37,431 nucleotides of DNA, taken from the NCBI GenBank assembly GCA_001584585.1, contig LSYV01000035.1, positions 781,251-818,681 on the forward strand, read 5' to 3'. The position numbers and the translations under genes were made by a program. The notes beneath the pieces were generated by a model. That model was not told the DNA's origin, did no database searches, and was given only the letters and a program-made list of their open reading frames with translations. Position 1 is the stretch's first letter. Each line of letters begins with the position of its first letter. This stretch comes from Gonium pectorale. Its lineage: Eukaryota > Chlorophyta > Chlorophyceae > Chlamydomonadales > Volvocaceae. Below, one piece after another: positions 9,418 to 20,420 of this stretch.

Positions 9418-12400
9418 ATGACACCCGAGCAGCAGCCGTCCGGGCAGGGGCCGGGACCCCCTGGGGCCCCATCGCCCGGCATGGGTCGTCGTCATAGCTC
9501 TGTCGCAGGACTCAGCAGCCATGGCACCTCACGAAAGCGTTTGGGCTCCGGAGTAGACTTCGACCGCTCAGCTTACACGGCTGGCCAAACCCTCGTCACC
9601 GTCGTCAATGACCCACGGGGGGACAACTCCAAGGGCTGGGGCGCGTGGCTGGGCCTGGGCTTCCGCGTCCCGGACCTCAGCTGGCAGGAGCCTCCGTCAC
9701 CCATAGACTCGATGCGCTACCCGCCCGTCACGCGGCGCGAGCTTGCCGGGTACATGGCGCTGTTATCAGACGGCAGGTTCCAGCAGTTCCAGCAGGACCG
9801 GGCCAGCCTGGCGCTGGGCGGCATCTCGCAGCAGCTCATGATGCTGGCAGGAGATTATGGCGACTATGACGATGACTACGATGACGACAGTACGCTGTAT
9901 GATGGGTACGGCGGCGGCGGTGGCACCGAGGGCCAGGCGTTGCGCGAAGAGCAACTGCCGCAGCTGAACAACAGCGCAGGTTAGTGACAAAGCAGGATGA
10001 TGTGCGCAAGGAGACCCTATGCGGCACCCCACGAAGCATTTTGAGATCCCAATTGTGCGTGTGAGCCACCTATCGTGTGCGGAGGCGGGCGGGTGGGCAG
10101 GCACCACAGGAGTTTTGGGCAAGGGCCTCGGTCGTGGCCGGGCGGGCTGATGCTCGTACAATGTCTGCACAAGCGCTCCTGCTGTGTGTCCACCCCGCTC
10201 GAGCCTCCGTCTCACGCCTTTTGGCGCGAACATGCGAGCACCCTTGGCTGCGGTGTTGTAATCGCGGTGGTGCTGGGGCCGCCTCGTCGTGCTCGCATGG
10301 CCGCACGGGGGCCCGGGTGGCCGCCGTGAGCCAGGTATCCAGCATGGGCGGGGCTTTCGGTGCCGCTGCAGCGCTATGACCATCCGGCTTGCATCCGTTC
10401 CCGCTTGCCCCCCGCCTCCCCGTTCCCTACCGTGCCGCACCGCAGGTCGGCACGGCACCGCCTCGTCCCTTTCCCCGTCCGCCTCCTCCGCGTCCCTGGT
10501 CGGCAGCAGCACCATAACCCCAACAGCTAGCAGCGCGCAGCTCGCCGCAGCGGGTAGGCTCGGGGCGCAACAGGAACTGCAGCAGCAGCAGCCGGTCGGG
10601 CCAGGGCCGGCGCCACGGCTGCGGCAGGGCGACGGCCTGGCGGTAGCGCTGCAGGTGCGTGGCATCATAGCAAGGCGGGCGATGGGCGTGGTGCCAAGGA
10701 GCGTTGGCGGATCAGCGGCGAGCGATGCCCGTCGGCGTGGAGGGCCGTCCTAATGCTGTCGGTTGGTCGCCTGGCGCTGTGGCGCCTAGCCAGAGGGCAC
10801 GGAGCAGGATGCGGGCCGGAGCCATGTGGTACATTGGCACATGGGACAGTGTACGGCGAGTGCCGATGCGGTGCCATCGCAGCGGGACCTGGATGCTGGG
10901 CCGTGAGGTGGTTCAGTCCCTATGGCCGAGCGCGCCCCGCTGCTTCATGCTCTCATGCTTTTGGGGCCCCTGGGCACCAGGGGTGGTAGGGCAGCAGAGA
11001 GGCGGCTTCTTCAGAGCCGGTCGCAGCACAAAGTTGAAGGGGACGGGAGCCGCTCCGGCCGAAGGGTGCTTAAGTGGCCGCGCCTTTGGTTTGCCGGCCA
11101 CTTCCACGGCGTTTGGTTCATCCTCAAGGCTTCGGACTGCCGCGGGCCTGTGTGGCAACACCTTATCCTTGCCCACCTGCTCGCCCTTCAGGTGGTTCCG
11201 CCGCTGTTTTTCACGGAGGACTTTTCTCTCAGCAGGTGGGCTGGTCATGTGCGAGGGACGACCAGCGCCCCGTCTTTCCTTCCGTTGGTGAAGCGCACGC
11301 ATAGTGTTCACGCGTTAATATCAACGTGCTCTGTAGAAATCCGGCCTTGGCCCATTTCCTGCCCACGTCGCGTGGCCAGGCTGCCCTTCGCTGCACGCGG
11401 GAGCCTGGGCCGCACCTGGCAGCTCCCCTACGCCTGTGCCGGCCACCGTATCCCACCCCTCCCCGCCCTGTGCGGCTGTGCGTATCCCCCAACCAGGCCA
11501 GCAATCTTTGAGGAGATCTGCGGCTGCGAGGATGACGGCGAAATCTACTCACGCATCGACAAGCTCAGCGCCGCGCTGGTGGGTGCCGGGGCACACAATG
11601 GGCGGCGACTTTCGGGGCTGCTGCAACACGTATAACAGCAGTTGCTGTTCGAGGGCTTGCCGTTGCCTTCCAGTGCCTCTCCATGGGCCGTTCTTGATGA
11701 CGAGGTGGCATGTCGTCAGCCGTAGCACCGCCAGGCCCTCGTGGTACCGCCCACTGCCCCGCGCATCGCCAGCCCTCTCTCACGCCGTGCGGCGTAGGCA
11801 GTTCTGCGCTCGTGCTCCGCTGCCTCGATCTGCGGGCAAGGGGTGTCTTGCCCCTTGCGCAAACCTGCTCGCTTAGTCCACCCCTGGTTGGCAAACGCTG
11901 CCCAGCGCAGGACGTGGTGGAGACGCAGCTGATGCGCGAGATTGCGTGCCGCTCTCGCGCCATCGTGGCGGCCGGCAACTGCGTCCACGACCTGCATGAC
12001 CGCCTGTGCGGCACGCTCGGCCACATCCGGAGGCTGCGGGAGAATGTAAGGGCGCGTGTCAGGGCGCCGCCTTCTGCTGGGCTTTGGGAAGGCGGACAGC
12101 GCAAGGCGGCCACCGCCAATGCTCACATATATGCTGCACGCCTCGGTCACTCGTGCTCTCCCGAGCTAGTACTATACGCCCAAGTTGCGTTGCTGAACCG
12201 CACCGCCCCCCCCCCCAACATACGGTCTCTGGGGTATCAGGTAAGCGAAATGGACGAGGTGACGTACTCAGCGGCGGTACGGGTTGCGGCGCTGCAGCGG
12301 AGGAGGAACAACCTCAGCGCCACCATTGAGCAAGTCAAGGTGCGGCAGAGGGGTAGTGGGGATGGGAAACGGGTCGTAACACGCGACTCGGGAGGTGTCG

Positions 12401-15400
12401 GGGCGCGCAGAGAGTAAGGACGGGGCGGGAGGCGTCGGGGCGGGCGCGAGGGGCAATACTAGTTGAGTATCAGTAAACTTGCCCTGATGCATGCGCCTGA
12501 GCATGGCGGCCATACTGGTGCCTGCAGCCGAGTGGCCGCCGGGTCTCCCCCCGGCCACGTGCCCTTGGTACGGCTGGTCGCTCCACCTCCTGAGGTCCCC
12601 CCTCGCGCGTCACGCTTGCTTCCCCTCTGCTGCACGGGACGGTGGACGCTCAGGGGCTGGAGGAGGTCGCGGCGGCGTGGGCGGCCTTGCCGCTGCTGCT
12701 CGAGTCCGGCGACTACGCAGGTGGGGTGGGGGGTGCCGGCAGGGCTCTGCGCTGCTAGTGCGGCGACGAGAGCAATACACCCTGCAGCCTCAAGTAGCAA
12801 CTCAAAACGCTCAGACCTGGACAGTAGGCGCACAACAGCAGATCCCGAAGCGCGTCTGCACTCGTTGCGCGCCCCATTACCGTACGCTCTGCGCGTCACT
12901 TCCACAATCCCCTCTCCCTCCCGCATCGCATCACGTGCCGGTCCGCCTGCCCGTGCCTCTGCACCCGCCGCACTGCCCCGCACTCCCGCCGGGCCGCTTC
13001 CACCCCGCCACCCCAACGCGCGCCCCTAGCCGCCTCAGGCTCAAACGCTCCTGGTGAGCACCTGCGGCAGATCAGCGACGTATCATCATCCCGCCCACCG
13101 ACCCTGTCCGCCCGCCCCCCAGGAGCGCTGGAGCTGCTGGACAACCTGGCCCACGCCGCCTCGCTGCTGTCGTCCTCGGGCCTGGTTGCGCTGCGCGGCC
13201 TGCCGCCCGCCCTGGAGGAGCAGCGGGCCGTGGTGGAGTCGCTGCTGGCCAGCGAGATGCTGGGGGCGGCCATGTTCACGGACGCGCACCTGGTCATGGA
13301 GCGAGCAGTGGCAGAGGTGGGCGTGGTGGCGGTGGGGCGCGCGAGCGGCGGAGGTGTGTGTGGTGGGGGGGGGGGCGGGGGGATGGCTTGAGCGGCGGGG
13401 AGGGGGAGAGCGGCGGGTGCCGGCTCGCAGGTGGTGGGAGTTCCGCTGCGTGCGCGGTCCGTAATCATGGTAGTCTGGCCGGAAGCTCGGGCAAACTTTG
13501 TGGAGGCGGATGCGCTTTTGCTCAGCCAACGCGTCAACGCTCTGGCCAAAGCTTGGCCAAATACTTTTGCTCAGCTTTTGCTCGCCCTGCCTCTGTCCCC
13601 GCTCTCCGCACGCATGCAACGGGTCATCCATTGCCCCTCCCCCGCAGTCCGCGGCAGCGCTGGGCCTGTCGTCCCCCTCGCTGCTCAGCCCGTTGGACAG
13701 CGGCTCCGGCTCCCTCTCCTCCACCGCCGCGCTCGTGCCCGGCTCGGCGCCCGGCCCTCTGTTGCGCCCCCTCTCCAACCTCTCCTCCGCGCTGCCCGCG
13801 CCCGCCGGCGGCGCCCTTGCCTCTTCCTCTGCCCTCGCCTCCACGGCGGCTGCGTCCTTCTCCTCCTCCGCCCTCCTGGCGGCCGAGCTGGCATCGTCCC
13901 GGGAGCAGCTGCACGACCGGCTGCTGCCGCTGGTGCTGGGGCTCGCCCGCTGCGGCCGGTTGGAGGGCGTGATGGCGCAGTTTAGCGCCAACCGCACGGC
14001 CGAGATGAAAGCCATCGTGCGGGAGGCCGTGGAGCGGCTGCTACCTGGCTGGGTGTCCGGCGTGAACGGCGGCGGCTTCGCAGGCGGGACGACAGGAGGA
14101 GGAGGAGGCATGGCGCCGCCGGGGGCGGCAGGCGCGGGCGCCGACACGGGCGAGGGCGAGGCGAGGGGGGGTGGAGGAGCGGCAGCAAGCGGAGGCGCGG
14201 ACGGGCCGAACCTGGCGGAGAAGCTGGCGGCGTGCCCTCACCAGGGCTTCATGCAGATCCTGCTCGTCATTAACAGGTGCGCGGCTGGCCGGTGGGCAGT
14301 TGGGTAGTGGGCAGCGACGACTGATGCGTTGGTGGCGCATGAACGTTGGACGGCGTACTTGCGTAGGTCAGTTCAGGGGGGTCGGGGCGTCACGGGTGCG
14401 GCGGAGTGGCGCAGGGAGTTCATGAGCTGTCCGGCAGGTGCCCGGATGTGCACGGCACCGCGTGTGGCCGCTTCGTACTGAGTGCCTGCCTCTCCCGGAC
14501 TGTGGACCAAGCCAACGAGCCGCACTCCCGGCGCGCGGCCGTTCCCTTGCAGTATGGTGGAGGCCTACCTGGCCCACACGCAGCTCATCGGCTCCCTGGT
14601 GGAGGACATACTCCTGAAGACCGGGGCGGCGGGGGCAGCACCTGCGCCGCCGCCGCCGGCGTCTGCGGCGAGGGGGGCGGCTGCCGCTGGCGGCGGCTCG
14701 CCGCTCGTGTCCCTGCGGCGATGCGTGAACGGGTCGCTGCAGGGGGTGGTGGACGTGGCGACGGGGCGGTGGGCCAAGCTTATGGCCGCCCGGAGCGACG
14801 TTCACAGGTGGACATTGGGATGTGCTGCTCCCTAGGAGTGCTTTGGCCGTGCAGTCGCTCGCGGGGGCTCGGCTGAAAGTGGACAAGCGTGGGTGACGGG
14901 GAGGTTCAGGGAGCCCGTCGGTGTGCATGGTATACAGTACATTGGCGTGCCTTACCGGTCGCAAGCGCAGCCAGGCGCGTTGGGTGCCGTACTGCCTCTT
15001 ATACGGTGCCCCGCTTGATATCACCGCGCCATCGAACTGACCCCAATGCCCCGCGCCGTGTCCGAATCCTGACCTCACATCACAACCGCGACCCCGAATT
15101 CAGCCGTCTCAAGGTGTACGAGTTCCGGTCGCTGCTGTCAACCGCAGAGGCCTTTGCCGCCCTGCCCGAGCAGCACGGGCTGCGGCCGGGGGCGGCGCTG
15201 CGTCCCACTGTGCAGGTGCGGAGGCGTAGTGCGGGGCGGGGAAGGGCAGGGGAGAGCGGGAGGCGCCCGCATACCACCAGCTGCCACCAGAGCGCCGCTT
15301 GCCATGGCGTGGCCGCTGACACGCACACTGCACTGTCGCGTATATCGAACCTCGCCAGAGCTCCCCATTGTGGCGTGCCGCTTCATCGCCACTCACCCGC

Positions 15401-18400
15401 AGGCGCTGTGTCGAGCGTACTTGGAGCACACACACTCAAGATGTGCAATGCAGGTATGCTGAACGCGATGCGACGCGGGGGCACTTGATGGAACCCGTTT
15501 CATAAGGTGGACGAAGGAGGGATAGGGCTGCTGCTCGCGGCAGAGCGCAGGCAGCAGAATGCCTGACGCGCGCTGCCCGCCCTGCCTCTCCGCCCTTGCT
15601 ACATCTCCTCCGTGTGCCCTCCCCTCATCACCTCCCAATCCCTTCGCCGAACCCTCCCCGTCCCACCCCCCTCCCAACCCTCCCCCGCATTCACACCCCC
15701 ATTCCCTTCTTCGCACAACGCCCATGGCATGCACCCCGCAGCTGCAACACCTGCTCGAGGCGGAGCAGTGGGTGCCCGCGGAGGTGCACGCGTCCTTCAG
15801 GGACATCGTGCACCGGATGGAGGAGCGCTGCCCCGAGCTTGCTCGACCGCCGCCGCAGCCGTCGCAGCAGTCTCCAGACGCGTCTGTGCGGCCCACGGAG
15901 GGTGCGTTGCTGTTGTTGTTGCGGTGGACCGGGGCCTGGCGCGAAGCGGTATGGAGCTCAAGCGGACCCTCCCGTCACATCTGCTCGACCCCGTTATCCG
16001 GTCACCTGTGAGAACCCACCAGCGCCTGCCTTGAGTACCCCTGGCCCCCCCTTACCGCACAGGCCTTCTGCTGCTGGGCGGGCGATACTACTGGGCCGTC
16101 AACTCGCTATTCATGCTGCTGCGCCTGCTGGACGAGCACTACCTGGGGCTGCTGGCGGCGCTGGGGGGCGGAGCAGGCGCCGGTGCGGCGGGACCGCAGG
16201 CAGGCGCCGGAGCGCCGGCGCAGCAGCAGCGGCGAGCGCTGCCCTCCACCTCCGCCTCGGCGGGCAGCACGGGCGGCGGTCTGTCCAACCTGGGTCCCGA
16301 TGTGGCCAACCGGTGCCTGGAGCTGATGCGGTCTTTCAACACCCTCACGGCGCAGCAGGCAGGCTGTGTGTCGGCTGGGAGGTTGGGTGCAGAGTGGGGG
16401 AGATGTCGCGTGGGACGTGGGCACGATGCGGGAAGGGCATTGCGGCAGGGTGCGAGCGCTTCCAGCGCCTGCGCACGTAACCCCCCTTTGCTGCTGGTTG
16501 CGGATGGTCAGCTTTGGGAATGAATGCAGTGCGCTGCGTTCCCAGTCGCCTCGCCTGTGGTGTTTGTTCCACCTGTGAGGATACAGCGCGCTGAGGCGTG
16601 TGCTGCCTGTCCCCTGATCCACCCCCCCCACAGGTCCTGGGCGCGGGCGCCATGCGGACGGCGGGACTAAAGTCCATCTCGGCCAAGCACCTGGCGCTGG
16701 CGGCGCAGGCGCTGGCAGCCGCGGGCGCGCTGCTGCCGCTGCTGCGCGCGCAGCTGGCGGGGCCGGGGGCAGCGCTGGACGGCCCGCGACGGGCTCTGCT
16801 GCTGCCGGAGTTCGACCGCTTGGCCCAGGTACGGGTCCGAGAGCACTGCCCGGCCTGGTGCCTGGCACGGTTGTGCCGTGCCGTGCGATGTGCGGATTGT
16901 TTGTGGCAAAGGTGTGGGTGTGGCGGTCCGGCCAGCGTGCCCGCTGTTAACGAAACACGGCGAGCCTCCGCGGCTGCGCTGCGCATCCCAGCCACGCTCA
17001 TAGCACGCACCCGGGTTGCTGGAGTGGCCAATGGAGGTCAGCTCCTGCAACGCTGCCAGGCCTCACCGTGCATGTTTTCCCGCGCCAGGTTGCGTGGTTC
17101 GCTGTCTTGTACCCCCCTGTTACCCCTTCGGTTGCACCCCCCCCCCGTCCGTTGGCCCCCCCCCCTTAGGACCTGGCCCTCCACGTGGAGGAGATCCACG
17201 GCAAGCTTGTGGATATAATGCAGGAGCGAGTGCATGTGGCGTGCAGGTGGGGTGATGCGCGCGATTGCTCACCGGCGAGAAACAAAACAACAGCGTCCAC
17301 ATACGGCGTTGTGGCGCAGCGGCGGGCACCTAGATAGACGGTTGTGGAGGGGAAATGGAAGGCAGCCCCGATAGGAGCCGACGGAGCGATTGGCTGCCCA
17401 TGGCGCCCAGCCCCCATTCCACTTATAGCGCCCGCAACATCTCTACAACCGAGCCCTACCTGCATCTGAGTGGCTCTTTCTCCTCCCAACCACCACCACT
17501 CCTCGTAGGCAAGTCGCCTCCGAGGCCGATGCCTGGCTACGCGCCTCGCCGCAGCAGCAGGCTCACCAGGTGGCCCAGCCCGCCCCTTCGGAGGCGTTCC
17601 GCCTGCTGGCCCGCCAGCTAGCCACCCTGCGCTCTGTCCTGGCGCCCATCCTCCAGCCCGAGGAGGTCTCGTACATTTTCGGCCGCATCGCCGCAGCCGC
17701 CAGCGAGACCACTGCAGCCATGCTGGACAGCCTGCAGCCGCCGTCGGCCTCCGCAGCGGCGGGTGCGGGAGCGGGAGCGCCCGGGACACAGCCGCAGGCG
17801 CCGGCGGCGCCAACAGCGGCGCCGACGGGCCTGCTTCGCGGCCTGGGCGTTGGGGGCGGCGCGGCAGCCGCCGCAGCGGCGGCGGCAGCTGCAGCAGCGG
17901 CCGTGGAGTCTGCTACTGCCGCGTGGGACGCCAGCCGTCGCGCCAACGCGCTGTTCATGCTGCAGACGCTGACCGGCCTGCCGCTGGACCCCTCCCGGGC
18001 GGCCAGCTACGTGACCCGCCTGGCCACGTTCTATACCAAGCACTACGGGCTGCTACCGGCCGATGCGCAGGCTCGCCCAGCGCCGACGACTGCCGTGGCG
18101 CCGGCACCGGCGTCTGCGCCGCCAGCTGCAGTGCTGCAGGCAGCCCCACCAGCCTCAGAGCCGGCGTCGGCGGCGGGTCCGGCCGCGCAGCCGATGCCGT
18201 CGACGTCGCCTGCACAGCCCGCGCCAGCGTTGACGTCGGTTGGTTCGGAGCAGGGAGGCGCAGCCAACGGCCCTGGGTCAGCAGCTGGAGCTGTGCAAGG
18301 GCAAGGGCGTGAGGGTGGCGACGGCGAGGCTGCAACTTCGCGGCCGCCAGAGGGCCAGCCGGGCTCAGCAGAGGGCGGGTTGTCGCTGCTAGCGGCATCT

Positions 18401-19141
18401 ACCTCTTTAGAAGTGGATGGCGGTGGCGGCCTACAGGAAGAATGCCCAACGGAGCTGTTGCCAGGCAACGCAGCGGGTCCAGCGGCGCCGCCGGCAGAGG
18501 CAGCGGCCGGAGACTCGCATCTTGGGCAAGGAGCGGGCGCGTCTGCGGAGCCTTCGGCGGAAGGAGCGGGACGTAGCAGCTGGGCAGGGGGCGGGGAAGG
18601 GCGGCCGTGTGCTCCTGGATCGGAGACAATGGCGACTGCCATTCTTGCAGAGGATGCTGCGGATGCAACTGCGGACCCCGGCGTTCTTGTAAGCTACCCG
18701 GCGGTCGGTGTGGCATGGACCGCACTGGAGCAGACGGGCCCGCCGCCGGCGGATGCGATGGCTTCGGCATCGAGGGCTGGGCGACCAGGCAGCGCTATTG
18801 TAGCTGCTGCGCCGGCGGCCGGCTCAGCCCCGGAATCTTACGTCACCTTTTCATCGCCTGAAGCGCCGTTGGATCCAGCCGCTGACAAGCTCCCGGAAAC
18901 GTTTGCGGTAGCAGCCCAGAGGCAGTTGCGCGAGGCGGAGGCGGCACACGGGGCAGATGAGCCAGACGCATCGGTTGGGGGCGCAGTCCGAGTTGACGAG
19001 GCCCAGGAGGAGCAGCAGCAGCAGGATGAAGGAAGCGGGGCGCCGCAAGGCGAGGATCACCAGGCCGGCAGCACTTCCGTCATTGATCCAGTGGCATCTA
19101 TTGACCCGCTTGGTGGCCTTGCGGTTTCGACCCAGCGATGA
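9418..19141 (+). CDS. VPS54: VPS54, GARP complex subunit
   Basis: Subunit of the GARP tether (VPS51-54), which captures endosome-derived vesicles at the trans-Golgi. Exons: 9418-9979, 10446-10654, 11192-11235, 11497-11578, 11911-12045, 12241-12339, 12654-12720, 13123-13316, 13648-14276, 14553-14807, 15104-15215, 15403-15453, 15742-15901, 16063-16358, 16634-16828, 17170-17246 and 17509-19141. The sum is 4,800 nt, or 1,599 aa, and every junction is in phase. It aligns end to end with plant VPS54 as I remember it: KGWGAWLG (~72), VVPPLFFTEDFSLS (~258), DVVETQLMREI (300), DRLLPLVLGL (~554), VLGAGAMRTAGLKSISAKHL (966) and VEEIHGKLVDIMQERV (~1036). Plant proteins are about 1,030 aa. The excess comes from a Ser/Ala-rich insertion (~466-545), Gly/Ala loops and a ~360-residue low-complexity tail after ~1240. 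Exon 1 has an acidic DYGDYDDDYDDD run (~147). The ATG at 9418 starts the conserved N-terminal exon. Confidence 0.93.
16359..16633 (+). other. VPS54: GC-AG intron in VPS54
   Basis: Exon 14 must end at CAG|GCAGGC (16358/16359) and exon 15 starts at CAG|GTCCTG (16634) to give FNTLTAQQ-VLGAGAM. This matches the plant protein without an insertion or deletion. There is no GT at the junction. The nearest in-phase GT donor (GTGTCG, nine bases later) is poor and would add Ala-Gly-Cys to a conserved motif. Confidence 0.75.
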
Positions 19142-20420
19142 TGTGGAGGCCGTGTTGGGGCTTTGGTGAGCTGGACACGGGTCCTGGGACCGTGATCAGC
19201 GGCAGCCAACTGTGCGGGAAAGGTGGCCCGCCGTATGCATGAGCATCGGTTGGCCCGCCCCCTCCGGGGCGACAGTGCATCGGACAAACATATGATTGGC
19301 TTTGGCTGTATCTCTTCCTGTGCGGCATTTGGTGAAATCGGACGGATCGACGGCCTAGGATTAAGGGCGGTGGCTGACCTGGTCCCTGGTCCTCAATCAC
19401 GGATGACCGTCGAGTGGCATAGTACAAGTCGACGTGTAAGTGTAGCGTAGCCATTTGCTGCGATGCGCGTACATTGCTACTGGGCCGACAGGGCCGATTG
19501 ATGTAGGCTGATGTCTGTCTAAAAACTAAAACGGGCTGAAACGGACTCGGCACGCCACCTTGTCGGCGTCAGGATTACTCCCCCGGATTCCAGCTGAAAA
19601 AGTTGTAAACCGGAGTTGGGGGAGCCACACCAGCTGAGACACAGGGAGCTCTTATTGCTTTCTACATGTCCGTTATCAGACGTTTGGCAGCCACAGGGAA
19701 CTGCCGGGCCCCTGATTCCACTAAACCTCAGCTCTGCGTAACCGTGTATCGGTTGCCGAAAACCATCATGTGCCCGGTGTGGAGCCTGGTTAAGTAGGAC
19801 ATGGCAGCCTCAGGTAAGGGCGGGAAACCCTTGGGTTGCCCGAGGCGTCACTCCTAGCGACAGCCCCTCCAGCAGCCCAGAAAATGCCAATCACTGGACG
19901 GCTGCTGTCAACCAAGGGAGAAGAGCTGGACTCCATGACCTCACATTTGTTGTGTTGCACAGCTATGCATGACGGCAAAAGGCAGCATCATGAGATGCTC
20001 GCTCCAAGTCTGTTTACTCTGTCTGTGTCTACTGCGTTTGCCCGCATCTTAAGTTCTTCAAATTGGAGAAGCCCGCAGCGCATGCACTCCACTTCAGAGA
20101 CCGACATATACACGTATTCTCTACGCCCCGTGCGCGCCCAGCACCATGCCGCATCAGCCTGCACGTCAGTGCCGGAGGCTTTCGCGACAAGGCACCTTGA
20201 CCGAGTCCCTGCTAGTCCATCAGCCGCTCGGCAAGGCGCCCAAGCGCTGCTCGGCGCGCTAAGCTCCAGACTGGTACTGCGCGAGACCAGGAACGAAAGG
20301 CTGCGTCCGTGCGTGCCATCCGCTGATTCCCTGCCTTCGAGCAAAGGGCGTGCAGCTCAAAGCCGTGCGGAGGAGGATGCCCCCATCAAGAAAGCACGGG
20401 GCCAGCCCTGGTTTCCGTCA
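19142..20420. other. Convergent 3' intergenic region
   Basis: Non-coding sequence between the stops of VPS54 (+) and the RlmN-like gene (-). It contains TGTAA on the + strand at 19435-19439 and 19604-19608. I see no TTACA (TGTAA on the - strand), so the - strand gene's poly(A) signal is not obvious. No coding exon was recognised. Confidence 0.6.
19435..19439 (+). terminator. TGTAA poly(A) signal for VPS54
   Basis: TGTAA lies 294 bp past the VPS54 stop codon, at a normal distance for an algal 3' UTR. A second copy sits at 19604-19608. Confidence 0.55.

Noticed and set aside
10552..10560. Earlier donor (GTAGGC) in VPS54 exon 2
   Set aside because: Using it would shift the frame into exon 3; at most it is a minor non-productive isoform.
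16359..16367. GT donor nine bases downstream (GTGTCG) instead of the GC donor in VPS54
   Set aside because: In phase, but it would insert Ala-Gly-Cys in a motif that aligns with plants without a gap, and it is a poor donor match.
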